Below are positions 7,924 through 16,957 of a DNA stretch of 64,000 bases, piece by piece; position 1 is the first letter of the stretch, and the number at the start of each line of letters is the position of its first letter. The position numbers and the translations under genes are program-made. The DNA comes from Paraburkholderia humisilvae (lineage in GTDB: Bacteria > Pseudomonadota > Gammaproteobacteria > Burkholderiales > Burkholderiaceae), in the NCBI RefSeq assembly GCF_902859855.1, contig NZ_CADIKH010000017.1:62001-126000 (forward strand). The letters run 5' to 3'. A model generated the notes under the pieces. It did not search any database and was not told the origin of the DNA. It was given only the letters and a program-made list of their open reading frames with translations.

Positions 7924-9471
7924 CTAGGCTGGCCAGCGCGGCTGGCTGGCTGCGCCGTCTTTCGGCTCGCTACCCGGCACCGAGAAACGGAACGTCCCTT
8001 TGCCCGCCTGCTTCGCGTCATACAGCGCGATATCCGCCCGCTTGAGCAGTTGTTCGATCGATTCGCCGCGCGCGGCGAACGCGATGCCGATGCTCGTGCC
8101 GATGCTGATCGCCTCGCCGGTCGACAGCATGTACGGTTTCGCGATCTCACGGATGATGCGCGGCGCGAGGGCTTCGCTCGCCGCACAGGTGCCGTTTTCG
8201 ACGACGACCGCAAATTCATCGCCGCCCAGACGCGCGACGAATTCGCCGGTCCACAGCAGTTCTTTCAGACGACCGGCGACCGCCGTCAGCACTTCGTCGC
8301 CGGCGTGGTGACCTAGCCGGTCGTTGACCTGCTTGAAACCGTCGAGGTCGAGGTACATCAGCGCGACTTCCAGCGCGTGCCCGGCGGACGGTCTCGAGAG
8401 AATCCGCTCGAGACGCTCGTACAGATCGCGCCGGTTTGGCAGGCCGGTCAGCGGGTCGTGCCGCGCGAGATGCAGGATCTTCGCTTCAGACTGACGGCGT
8501 TCGGTGACGTCCTCGATGATGATCACCGCGCTGCCGTCCGGCACGGGATTGCGGGTCATTTCGAGCTGACGGCCATCGCCGAGTTCGAGGTCCAGCGACC
8601 GGCGCTCGCCCGACAGCCATACGGAGCAGCGCTCAACCAGCTGGATGCGCAGCGTCTCGCCGAACTTCGCGACCCCCACCTCACCGATAAATTCGGGCAG
8701 CGGCACGTTCAGGCGCAGCATCTCGACCGTCGCGCCAAAGAGCTCCGCCGCGCGCCGGTTTGCGACGATCACCTTGCCGCTGCCGTCGATCGTGCACAGG
8801 CCATGCGGCATATGTGTCAGCGCCGCGTCGAAGCGGGCGGCCAGTTCCGCATGCCGCTGTTCGGCGGTCATCAGCGCGACGAGCCCTTCGTAGTGGCGCC
8901 GCACCACCGACACCATCGCAACGAGGTAAGCAAAGAGCGGTGGCACGAGAATCCACGAAGCGCTGCGCGGCGCAAGCAGCGCGCCGACGCCGATCGGCAT
9001 CGTGCCGCAGAAAATCTGCGTGATCGCGAGACGCGGCAACGCGGCGTTTCTCGACGCAATGCCGCCGAGGATGCCGGCGGTCACCATCAGCGCAAGCGAC
9101 GCGAGCTGCATATCCCCGACCATGATCGACGCCATTGTGCCGAGGCCGAACGTCAGACACGCGAGCAGCGACACCGGTGCATAGCGCGCCGCCCATGGCT
9201 CCGGATGAATCGGCCGAAGCCGGTTACGCGCCCTATAAAGGTGTGCGATGGCCATCCGCGCGCTAAGCAGCACGATTTCGACGGCAAACCACAGCACCGC
9301 CCATACGTGATCCACGCGAAAACAGGCCACGGCCGCGACGAACGCGCTGGCGAGGCCCGACATGACCAGCGGACGCGTGTTCTCGAACAACGTCGACAGC
9401 AGCGACGCGCGGATCGATGCCGTGACATGTCCGTTGCCCGATGCCGGCGTATCGAGGAGAAAGTTGAACAT
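7924..9471 (-). CDS. Membrane-bound PAS-GGDEF diguanylate cyclase
   Basis: A probable c-di-GMP synthase of 515 residues from the chosen ATG at 9471 (MFNFLLDTP); the frame extends to an ATG at 9612, adding 47 mostly hydrophilic residues with no clear ribosome-binding site. The first 200 residues hold five or six hydrophobic segments, then a PAS domain (RFDAALTHMPHGLCTIDGSG), then a GGDEF domain with DPLTGLPNRRDLY and an intact RLGGDEF active site. The RxxD inhibitory I-site before GGDEF is absent (WTGE in its place). It has no EAL domain and no obvious operon partner. Confidence 0.85.
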   Translation of the reverse strand: MFNFLLDTPASGNGHVTASIRASLLSTLFENTRPLVMSGLASAFVAAVACFRVDHVWAVLWFAVEIVLLSARMAIAHLYRARNRLRPIHPEPWAARYAPVSLLACLTFGLGTMASIMVGDMQLASLALMVTAGILGGIASRNAALPRLAITQIFCGTMPIGVGALLAPRSASWILVPPLFAYLVAMVSVVRRHYEGLVALMTAEQRHAELAARFDAALTHMPHGLCTIDGSGKVIVANRRAAELFGATVEMLRLNVPLPEFIGEVGVAKFGETLRIQLVERCSVWLSGERRSLDLELGDGRQLEMTRNPVPDGSAVIIIEDVTERRQSEAKILHLARHDPLTGLPNRRDLYERLERILSRPSAGHALEVALMYLDLDGFKQVNDRLGHHAGDEVLTAVAGRLKELLWTGEFVARLGGDEFAVVVENGTCAASEALAPRIIREIAKPYMLSTGEAISIGTSIGIAFAARGESIEQLLKRADIALYDAKQAGKGTFRFSVPGSEPKDGAASQPRWPA

Positions 9472-9840
9472 AAACGGCCTGGCTGGCATGAGGTCACGCA
9501 CTGTCCCGGCATCGGTTCCTCGCCGTCCGTCGAACGGCCAATCGATGCGACTGATCTTTGCGTTAACGGCGGATTGAAAGGCTTTCTTGATAGCCGCAGA
9601 CAGCGGATGCAAGTCGGAGCGGCATCACTTGCATCGCATGTGAGGACCGCCGTATCGTCTGTGGATTGTATCGGGAACTGCCGTCATGCGACTGTCAATC
9701 GCACATCGCGGCGAACAGGTGCTGGACCGGTGACGAGGAAACGATTGCGCAAACGAGTGCGCGACGGACATGCTCGGCGCGCTTGAACACGGCTGCCGCG
9801 CCACCTATCGTTTAGAACGACCTACGTTCAGGAGCCAGCC

Positions 9841-10077
9841 ATGTACGCCGATGCAGTCGATGTGCGCTTCGATAGCGCGCACTTATTTCTCCAGCTGTCC
9901 GACGGACGCGCGATCGAATTTCCGCTGCGCTGGTTTCCGGTGCTCGAGGCCGCCACCGCCGACGAACGCGAGCACTTCGCGATTTCGCTAGACCGTCAGC
10001 AGCTGTACTGGCCCGAACTGGACGAGGATATGAGCGTGCCGGCCTTGCTATTGTCGCTGCCGGACACGCGGCATTGA
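9841..10077 (+). CDS. DUF2442 domain protein
   Basis: A 78-residue protein matching the small DUF2442 family (pattern GRAIEFPLRWFPVLEAAT followed by WPELDEDMSVPALL). A GGAG ribosome-binding site lies 7 bases before the ATG. Some family members pair with a DUF4160 protein in toxin-antitoxin-like units; no such partner is here. It is divergent from the diguanylate cyclase and convergent with a response regulator. Function unknown. Confidence 0.8.
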   Translation: MYADAVDVRFDSAHLFLQLSDGRAIEFPLRWFPVLEAATADEREHFAISLDRQQLYWPELDEDMSVPALLLSLPDTRH

Positions 10078-10121
10078 GGTTTGTGCTGAACCGGGGTCGG
10101 GCGATGTGCGCACGCCGCTGC

Positions 10122-10550
10122 CTAACCTGGCTTTGGCTGGCCTTTTAGGTTGCGCCGGGTCAGTCGCCAGTCTCCGGGCTGCCCGCGCGCATCGCGCCGC
10201 GCGACGAGCTGCTCGGCGCGATGCAGCACCTTCAGAAGCCTGGCATAACGTAATGGCTTGCGCAGAAAACGGAACACACGCACGCGCGGCGGCAGTGCGC
10301 CGTTGTAAGTGAGGATGACCGGCACGGTAGCTAATACAGGATCTTTGCGCATCTCGCGCACGAGCGCGGGGCCGCTCAGACCGGGTGTGCGCGAGTCGGA
10401 GATCAATACATCGGGGCAGCTCGCGCGCGCGAGATTGAGTGCATCGTTGCCATTGGTGGCCGTGCGGACCACGTAGCCCTCAGCGGCGATCAGCAGGCCG
10501 AGGGTGCTCAGCACACCGGTGTCGGCATCGACAATAAGGATGTCTGCCAT
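10122..10550 (-). CDS. Single-domain response regulator (CheY-like)
   Basis: A 142-residue receiver domain with a short basic tail and no output domain. The acidic pair is in ILIVDADTG, the phosphoacceptor Asp in DVLISDSRTPGLSG, the Thr in VILTYNG and the Lys in FLRKPL, so phosphorylation should be possible. No histidine kinase is next to it, so it is an orphan. The last 30 residues are Arg/Gly-rich. Its target cannot be told from context. Confidence 0.85.
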   Translation of the reverse strand: MADILIVDADTGVLSTLGLLIAAEGYVVRTATNGNDALNLARASCPDVLISDSRTPGLSGPALVREMRKDPVLATVPVILTYNGALPPRVRVFRFLRKPLRYARLLKVLHRAEQLVARRDARGQPGDWRLTRRNLKGQPKPG

Positions 10551-10743
10551 ATTGCCCTCCGTACTGCTGATTTTAGCAAGCGCTATTCCATCTGCGAGTT
10601 TTTTCTGTGTGTATGAGCGGCTGAGCGCACTGCGCGATGCGTGTTGCTTTGCACCATGTCCGGGCTGTGTCTCGGGCCTGTGTCTCGGGCCTGATGAAGG
10701 GTCGATGGAGGATGGCGATAGGAGTCGAAGGTGACAGCGCCGT

Positions 10744-11541
10744 TCACAGCACGCCGGACTTCCAGATCATTTGTGTCGCCGCGACCAGCACGAAGGCCAG
10801 CACCACGCCGCGGAACGCGAGCGGATGCAGTCTGTCGCGCAACGGCCGCACCAGCAGCATGCCGGCGATCGCGGGCAAGCTCGCCGCGGCGGAGATCGCG
10901 AGGTCGACGCCATTCGCGCGAGCAGCGCCGCTGCTGAATGTCAGAACCAGCGTGATCACAGATACGACCAGGATAATCGCGATCCGCTTGGTGAACACCC
11001 GGCCCGTCGCGCCCGACGCGATCAGATACATGGCCAGCAGCGGTCCAGGCACCGATGCGATGCTCTCCATCAGCGCGGCGCCAAAACCGAGCGCGAAACC
11101 AACCGGCTTCACGAGCGACGGCGCGAGTGTGAACTTGGGCGCGAGAAGCATCAGCGCGGCCGCGATAATCAGCATCACGCCCGACACGGCCTGCGCATCG
11201 TGTGCTGCGAGCGTAATCAGCACTGACACGCCGACCACATTGCCAATCACGGTGCCGACAAGCGGGGCGGCAATCTCTCTTGCCGTCTGCAGCACCTTAC
11301 CGCCTTCGAGCGCCTGAGGAATATTGCCGAGGATGATCGGCATCGATAGCAGCAGCACCGCCTGCTTGACCGGCAGGAAGTGCGTCAGGATCGGCATCGC
11401 GACAAGCGGAACACCGATGCCCGTGACGCCCTTGACCATACCGCCCAATACCAGCGCAATCGCAACGCCCAGTAATTCGGCGACACTGAGCGCCTGCAGT
11501 TGAGGGTACAGGAGTCCCCCGGAGAAATGGATGTCGAGCAT
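10744..11541 (-). CDS. TSUP-family (TauE/SafE-like) membrane permease
   Basis: A 265-residue inner-membrane protein with about eight hydrophobic segments and the GMVKGVTGIGVPLVAMPIL motif near the N-terminus, typical of the TSUP family, whose members move sulfite, sulfoacetate or other organosulfur or carboxylate anions. The second, C-terminal half repeats the fold with GFALGFGAALMESIASVPGPLL. The substrate is not predictable. It stands alone, with a long geneless stretch upstream. Confidence 0.82.
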   Translation of the reverse strand: MLDIHFSGGLLYPQLQALSVAELLGVAIALVLGGMVKGVTGIGVPLVAMPILTHFLPVKQAVLLLSMPIILGNIPQALEGGKVLQTAREIAAPLVGTVIGNVVGVSVLITLAAHDAQAVSGVMLIIAAALMLLAPKFTLAPSLVKPVGFALGFGAALMESIASVPGPLLAMYLIASGATGRVFTKRIAIILVVSVITLVLTFSSGAARANGVDLAISAAASLPAIAGMLLVRPLRDRLHPLAFRGVVLAFVLVAATQMIWKSGVL

Positions 11542-12225
11542 CGGCTACCAATGAATGGAACAAACGGCAGGGAGAACAAGCGGGTCAGACGATGGGGCAA
11601 ACTAAACAACGCAGAGCACGCGGTAAGGCTCGCCAGCGACATGCGTGGCCTGGCCGCGCACGCGTCAGGCGCTACATGCGAGGAGCCATTCGAACCGCTT
11701 ACGCTTCAGGCCTGCCTGCGTATCGCGCTGATTCCCGGGTCGAATCAAAGACCTGGTTATTGCGTAAGCAAATGCGGGCGCAGGCGGTGGCTTGAAACGT
11801 CACGGAAATAACGCCGCGCCGATTTTCGCACACGTTGGAATGGGAAGTGTAGTCGCAACGACTGACCCGGCTTCCCGGACATCGATGTCAGTACGCGCGG
11901 GTCTACTCGGCGCCCGAAAGCAGCACCCATTTGTCCATTTCCCGGCCGCCGTTGATGGGCTTGCTGATTCTCATTGCCCGCGCGAGGGCGTGCAACTCGT
12001 CGAACTTCTGTCAGAAGTCTTTGAGGTCGTCAGTTCCTGGCGCGACCGGAACATAGGCTCCACTGTGCATTCCACACGTGGCTCAACGCTATTCACGCTG
12101 CGGCATTGGCCACCGGTCGCCATCCGCGCACAACACTTCGCCGGAATTTCCCGCCGTTGAGACTGTTTTCAACGTGGCTCACACGCTCTTCGGTTCCCGA
12201 TCCCCTTCCTACGAAAGGCACGCTC
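11542..12225. other. 684-bp stretch without a confident gene
   Basis: Between the TSUP gene and the O-methyltransferase gene. Base composition is lower in GC than its surroundings in parts. Several short open frames are present on both strands, none with a convincing start or family pattern. One coding-looking remnant on the minus strand is described separately (11903-12070). No tRNA or clear terminator was seen. Confidence 0.6.
11903..12070 (-). pseudogene. Possible gene remnant with an internal stop
   Basis: Reading minus from an ATG at 12070 gives MHSGAYVPVAPGTDDLKDF, then TGA (12011-12013), then 35 further residues in the same frame ending in MDKWVLLSGAE and TAG at 11903. The composition on both sides of the TGA looks protein-like, so a TGG-to-TGA change is possible. 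No family recognised. Could equally be chance. Confidence 0.25.
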
Positions 12226-13281
12226 ATGAACAGCACCGACAGCCGCACCAACGCGCCGGTTGCCGACGACCCATTCGGCTCGCAAGACGACAACAGAAAA
12301 ATGACCGAGATGATTGCCGGTTACCGGATCTCGCAAATCGTGCATACAGTCGCACGCTATTCGTTCGCGGACCATATGGGAGACGATCACGTGACCGCTT
12401 CACGGATCGCCGCAATCGAATCGCTCGATGAGGAAGCAACGTTCCGTTTCATGCGCGCTTGCGTGACGGTCGGTCTGATGACCTATGACGCGCCGACGGA
12501 CACCTTCTGTGCGACTTCATTACTCAGAACGCTGCGTACCGACAACCCGATCGCGCTGCGCAGCCGCGCGATGTTCGCTGTGTACCACCCGGTCTGGACG
12601 CGTCTTGCGGAGGCGGTCAGGACGGGTGAATCGCAAACGGCGCACGCACTAGGCTGCGACTTCTGGACTTACCTTCAAAATCATCCCGCGCAAAGCGCAA
12701 CCTTCAACGACACGATGAAGGGCTACTCTTCGGCCTTCGACCGTGACGTTGCTGCGCTGATCGATACGAAGTCCGTTCATCTGGCGGTCGACGTGGGAGG
12801 TGGAAACGGCAAGTTGCTGCAAGCATTGTTGCTGGCCAATCCGTCGCTGCACGGCACGGCGTTCGATCTGCCTTCCGTCGTTGCCGGAGCGGAGGAGTCG
12901 GCGAGGGCGCCCGACATGCGAGCGCGCTTTTCGACTGTGGCGGGCGACTTCTTCGTCGACGTACTACCGCCCGCCGACCTCTATCTGATGAAGTTCGTCC
13001 TGCACAACTGGGATGACGAGGCTTGCGTGGCCTTACTGCGAAATTGCAGGCGCTCGATCAGGCCGGGCGGGCGGTTATTCGTAGCGGAAGCGCTGCTGGG
13101 CAAATCGGCGGAATCAGCGACCGGCGCCATGCTGGACCTCAACATGCTGGTTCTGATAGGCGGCAAGGTGCGCAGCCGCGAACAGTTGCAGGAGTTGTTC
13201 GTGGCGTCGAAGTTCAGGTTGGTTTCGGCGATGCCCACTTCTGCTGCTCCGTTTTCGCTGGTTGAAGCAGCGCCTGTTTGA
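12226..13281 (+). CDS. SAM-dependent O-methyltransferase (COMT/hydroxyneurosporene type)
   Basis: A 351-residue class I methyltransferase of the plant COMT-like family. Residues 20-120 form the dimerisation/winged-helix part (ISQIVHTVARYSFADHM); the SAM-binding motif VDVGGGNGKLLQALL is near residue 187, the FDLP motif follows, and the catalytic His is in KFVLHNWDDEACVALL. The substrate is probably a phenolic or polyketide hydroxyl, but this is family knowledge only. The ATG at 12226 is preceded by GAAAGG; the frame is open 120 bp further upstream. It is not part of an obvious biosynthetic cluster and is convergent with glmS. Confidence 0.83.
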   Translation: MNSTDSRTNAPVADDPFGSQDDNRKMTEMIAGYRISQIVHTVARYSFADHMGDDHVTASRIAAIESLDEEATFRFMRACVTVGLMTYDAPTDTFCATSLLRTLRTDNPIALRSRAMFAVYHPVWTRLAEAVRTGESQTAHALGCDFWTYLQNHPAQSATFNDTMKGYSSAFDRDVAALIDTKSVHLAVDVGGGNGKLLQALLLANPSLHGTAFDLPSVVAGAEESARAPDMRARFSTVAGDFFVDVLPPADLYLMKFVLHNWDDEACVALLRNCRRSIRPGGRLFVAEALLGKSAESATGAMLDLNMLVLIGGKVRSREQLQELFVASKFRLVSAMPTSAAPFSLVEAAPV

Positions 13282-13402
13282 GCTGCGCATCGTGCCGGTC
13301 GAAACTCGAGCACGACGTCCTCGTCTTTCTCGCTGTCGCTCGGCGTACGGTCTTTCGTCCTGGCCTTGCTGACGTTCTCATGGAACGCGTCAGCGGCTCC
13401 GC

Positions 13403-15220
13403 TCACTCCACCGTCACCGACTTCGCGAGATTACGCGGCTTGTCCACATCGGTGCCCCGCGCGCACGCCGTGTGATAAGCGAGCAACTGCAGCGGCACCA
13501 CATGCAGAATCGGCGAAAGCAACCCGTAGTGCTCCGGCATCCGGATCACGTGCAGACCTTCCGCATTGACGATGCGCGTATCGGAATCGGCGAACACATA
13601 CAACTGGCCGCCACGCGCGCGCACTTCCTGAATGTTCGACTTGAGCTTTTCCAGCAACGCGTCGTTGGGCGCCACGGTCACCACCGGCATCGCTTCGGTC
13701 ACGAGCGCAAGCGGACCGTGCTTCAGTTCACCGGCGGGGTAGGCCTCCGCGTGGATATACGAGATTTCCTTCAGCTTCAGCGCGCCTTCCAGTGCGATCG
13801 GATAGTGCAGTCCGCGCCCGAGGAACAGCGCGTTTTCCTTGCGCGAAAACTCCTCCGACCACGCGATGATCTGCGGTTCGAGCGCAAGCACGCTGTTCAA
13901 CGCCGCCGGCAAATGCCGCAACTGCTTCAGGTAGCTGCTCTCCTGCGCGTCGCTCAGATGTCCGCGTATCCTGGCAAGCGTCAGCGCCAGCACGAACAGC
14001 GCAACCAGTTGGGTGGTGAACGCTTTCGTCGATGCGACACCGATCTCGCGCCCCGCATGCGTGAGGAACGTGAACTCGGTCTGCCGCACCATCGCGCTGG
14101 TGCCGACGTTGCACACCGAAAGCGTATGCACGTGGCCAAGCGACTGCGCATGTTTGAGCGCGGCGAGCGTATCGGCGGTCTCGCCCGACTGCGAAATCAC
14201 CACCACCAGCGCGTTCGGATTCGGCACCGAATCGCGATACCGGTACTCGCTCGCAATCTCGACCTGCGTCGGTATCTTCGCGATCGATTCGAGCCAGTAC
14301 TTCGCGGTCAGCCCCGAGTAGTAGCTCGTGCCGCACGCGAGAATCAGCAGGCTGTCGATTTTCCCGAACACCTTCGGCGCGTCGTCGCCGAACAGCGACG
14401 GATCGAACGCATCAGCTTGCGGAATCGTGTCGCTGATCGCGCGCGGCTGTTCGAAAATTTCCTTCTGCATGAAATGGCGATACGGACCAAGTTCGACCGC
14501 GCCGCCATAAGCGGCCACCTGACGCACCTCGCGCGGCGCCGGCTCGCCATCGCGATCGACAATGCGCACCCCGTCGAGCTTCAGTTCGCAGACGTCGCCT
14601 TCCTCAAGGAAGATAAACCGGTCCGTGCTACCTGCCAGCGCAAGTGCATCGGACGCGAGAAAGTTTTCGCCGTCGCCGAGCCCGACCACGAGCGGCGAGC
14701 CTTGCCGCGCGCCGACCACCGTATGCGGCTGATCCTTGTGCAGCACCGCGATCGCGTACGCGCCATGCAGTTGCCGCACGGTTTCACGCACCGCCGCGAA
14801 CAAGTCGCCGCGGTAGAGGCTGTGGATCAGATGCGCGATCACCTCGGTATCGGTCTGCGAGACGAACTCGTAACCTTTGCCACGCAGCATCTCGCGTAGC
14901 GGCTCGTAGTTTTCGATGATGCCGTTGTGCACGATCGCGAGCGTGTCGCGCGAGAAGATCGGGTGCGCGTTGTCCGTCACCGGCGCGCCGTGCGTCGCCC
15001 AACGCGTATGCGCGATACCGGTTTCGCCCGCGAGTTTGGTGTCGCGAACCTGCTCATCGAGATCGGCCACGCGCGCGACACTGCGCGCGCGACGCGGCTC
15101 TCCGTTCGCGAGCACCGCGACCCCGCACGAGTCGTAGCCGCGGTATTCGAGCCGCCGCAATCCTTCGATCAGGACGGAAACGATGTTACGTTGCGCAACC
15201 GCGCCGACAATACCGCACAT
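13403..15220 (-). CDS. glmS: Glutamine:fructose-6-phosphate aminotransferase (isomerizing)
   Basis: 605 residues, the normal GlmS length. It makes glucosamine-6-phosphate from fructose-6-phosphate and glutamine, the first step to UDP-GlcNAc for peptidoglycan and LPS. Cys2 of MCGIVGAV is the N-terminal nucleophile of the glutaminase domain (residues 1-220). Two SIS sugar-phosphate isomerase domains follow (ACGTSYYSG and ISQSGETADT near residues 300-350), ending in the typical LAKSVTVE. AAAGGA precedes the ATG. It follows glmU on the same strand after a 173-bp gap, so both precursor enzymes may share a transcript. Confidence 0.97.
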   Translation of the reverse strand: MCGIVGAVAQRNIVSVLIEGLRRLEYRGYDSCGVAVLANGEPRRARSVARVADLDEQVRDTKLAGETGIAHTRWATHGAPVTDNAHPIFSRDTLAIVHNGIIENYEPLREMLRGKGYEFVSQTDTEVIAHLIHSLYRGDLFAAVRETVRQLHGAYAIAVLHKDQPHTVVGARQGSPLVVGLGDGENFLASDALALAGSTDRFIFLEEGDVCELKLDGVRIVDRDGEPAPREVRQVAAYGGAVELGPYRHFMQKEIFEQPRAISDTIPQADAFDPSLFGDDAPKVFGKIDSLLILACGTSYYSGLTAKYWLESIAKIPTQVEIASEYRYRDSVPNPNALVVVISQSGETADTLAALKHAQSLGHVHTLSVCNVGTSAMVRQTEFTFLTHAGREIGVASTKAFTTQLVALFVLALTLARIRGHLSDAQESSYLKQLRHLPAALNSVLALEPQIIAWSEEFSRKENALFLGRGLHYPIALEGALKLKEISYIHAEAYPAGELKHGPLALVTEAMPVVTVAPNDALLEKLKSNIQEVRARGGQLYVFADSDTRIVNAEGLHVIRMPEHYGLLSPILHVVPLQLLAYHTACARGTDVDKPRNLAKSVTVE

Positions 15221-15393
15221 TGCTGATAGTCCTTTTACAGAGTTGGGTTGCTGGGTTCGATTGCGATTGCGTTCATCGCGCTTGTTGCAATTGTTGCGCC
15301 TGTTGCGTCCATTGCTTTCGTTGCGATGGTTTCGATCGCTACCGCAATCACGTGCGCAGCGCGTAAAGTGACGCGCCGCGCAACCGAGCCCCG
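15221..15393 (-). promoter_or_regulatory. CAA-rich glmS leader between glmU and glmS
   Basis: On the glmS strand this 173-bp gap is dominated by repeated CGCAA/CAACAA units (about 15255-15330), giving a low-structure leader ahead of the AAAGGA ribosome-binding site. No glmS ribozyme-like core was recognised. On the plus strand the same tract can encode a hydrophobic peptide (TTG 15248 to TAG 15424); not called as a gene. Confidence 0.35.
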
Positions 15394-16755
15394 TCAGCCT
15401 TTCTTTTTTGTCGGGCGCACGTAGCCCGGCTTGCCCGTCTGAGTCTTGTCGTTAAGCACGAGGACGCCTTCCTCGACGTCCTTCCATACTGTCGTGCCCG
15501 CCGCGATCGTTGCGCCGCGCCCGACGCGCACCGGCGCCACCAGTTGGGTATCGGAGCCGATGAACACGTCGTCTTCGATCACCGTGCGGAACTTGTTCGC
15601 GCCATCGTAATTGCAGGTGATCGTACCCGCGCCGATATTCACACGCGTGCCGACATCCGAATCGCCGACGTAACTCAGATGGTTCGCCTTCGAGCCACGG
15701 CCGATGACCGCGTTCTTCACTTCGACGAAGTTGCCGATATGCACTTCGTCCGCGAGCGCCGCGCCCGGCCGCAGCCGCGCGTAGGGGCCGAGCACTGCGT
15801 GCGCGCCCACCTCGGCGCCTTCGATATGCGTAAATGCGTCGACGCGCGTGCCCATGCCGATCGTCGCGTTGCGGACTACGCAGTTCGGCCCGATCGATAC
15901 ATTGTCGGCAAGCGTGACGCGGCCTTCGAATACGCAGTTGACGTCGATCGACACATCGCGCCCGCATTCGAGCGACCCGCGCACGTCGATACGCGCGGGA
16001 TCCGCGAGCGTGACGCCGGCCACAAGCAGTGCATCCGCGACAGTGCGCTGATAAATACGCTCGAGTTCCGCGAGCTGCTGCTTGCTATTGACGCCAAGCG
16101 TCTCCCATTCTTCGTCGGGCTGCGTGGTGACGATATCGATGCCCGCTTCGATCGCCATTTCGACGACATCGGTCAGATAGAACTCGTGCTGCGAATTGTT
16201 GTTCTTCAGCGCTCCGAGCCACGCTTGCAGCCGCGCGGTCGGCATCGCGACGATGCCGGTGTTGATCTCGCGGATGGCCTGCTGCCCGGGCGTCGCGTCC
16301 TTCTGCTCGATGATCCGTTCGACCTTGCCCGCCGCGTTGCGCACGATGCGGCCATAGCCAGTAGGATTGTCGAGCGTGACCGTCAGCACGCCGTAGCCGC
16401 CCTGCCCGGCGCCCTCGCAGAGGCGCTGCAGCGTGCTCGCACGCGTGAGCGGCACGTCGCCATAAAGCACGAGCGTCGGCACCGTCGGATCGAGCAGCGG
16501 CAGCGCCTGCTGCACCGCGTGCCCGGTGCCGAGCTGCTGCTCCTGCACCACGAACTGCACATCGGGTGCGGCAACGGCCGCACGCACCGCATCGGCGCCG
16601 TGGCCGATCACGACGACAAGACGTGACGGCTCAAGCGTGCGGGCGGTATCGATGACGTGCGCTAGAAGCGGCCGACCGGCCAGAGGATGCAGCACTTTCG
16701 GCAGTGCGGAACGCATCCGCTTGCCTGTGCCTGCCGCCAGAATCACGATGTTCAT
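15394..16755 (-). CDS. glmU: Bifunctional GlcN-1-P acetyltransferase / GlcNAc-1-P uridyltransferase
   Basis: 453 residues, typical for GlmU. The N-terminal half is the nucleotidyltransferase (LAAGTGKRMRSALPKVLHPL, GTGHAVQ, LYGDVPL); the C-terminal half is a left-handed beta-helix of hexapeptide repeats ending in the acetyltransferase site (KNAVIGRGSKANHLSYVGD, NIGAGTITCNYDG). It produces UDP-GlcNAc for the cell wall and lipid A. ATG 16755 (MNIVILAAG) is the family start, although the frame extends 57 bp upstream. It probably lies at the head of a glmU-glmS transcription unit. Confidence 0.97.
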   Translation of the reverse strand: MNIVILAAGTGKRMRSALPKVLHPLAGRPLLAHVIDTARTLEPSRLVVVIGHGADAVRAAVAAPDVQFVVQEQQLGTGHAVQQALPLLDPTVPTLVLYGDVPLTRASTLQRLCEGAGQGGYGVLTVTLDNPTGYGRIVRNAAGKVERIIEQKDATPGQQAIREINTGIVAMPTARLQAWLGALKNNNSQHEFYLTDVVEMAIEAGIDIVTTQPDEEWETLGVNSKQQLAELERIYQRTVADALLVAGVTLADPARIDVRGSLECGRDVSIDVNCVFEGRVTLADNVSIGPNCVVRNATIGMGTRVDAFTHIEGAEVGAHAVLGPYARLRPGAALADEVHIGNFVEVKNAVIGRGSKANHLSYVGDSDVGTRVNIGAGTITCNYDGANKFRTVIEDDVFIGSDTQLVAPVRVGRGATIAAGTTVWKDVEEGVLVLNDKTQTGKPGYVRPTKKKG

Positions 16756-16957
16756 GTCGTGGGCGTTGGACGAGTTTCGGGTGGGAAATTCTAACATGTG
16801 GCATTGCCGCAAATCGGCACGCGGCGCGGCGAAAATGCCGACATGTCTATCAGATCTGTCAAAAATTGACGCAATCGCCTCGCAAACGTTTAGCGGCTCG
16901 GCGCAATCATCGGAATAGACGATTCGCGCCGAACGTTCTTCTGGATTGAATCATTCC

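Noticed and set aside
8377..9786. Long plus-strand open frame opposite the diguanylate cyclase
   Set aside because: Same GC-bias shadow, no start site or recognisable domain.
11792..12160. Plus-strand frame in the 11.5-12.2 kb gap
   Set aside because: No ribosome-binding site, no similarity recognised, ends before the methyltransferase start.
13472..14899. 475-codon plus-strand frame opposite glmS
   Set aside because: Antisense shadow of a certain gene; composition not protein-like.
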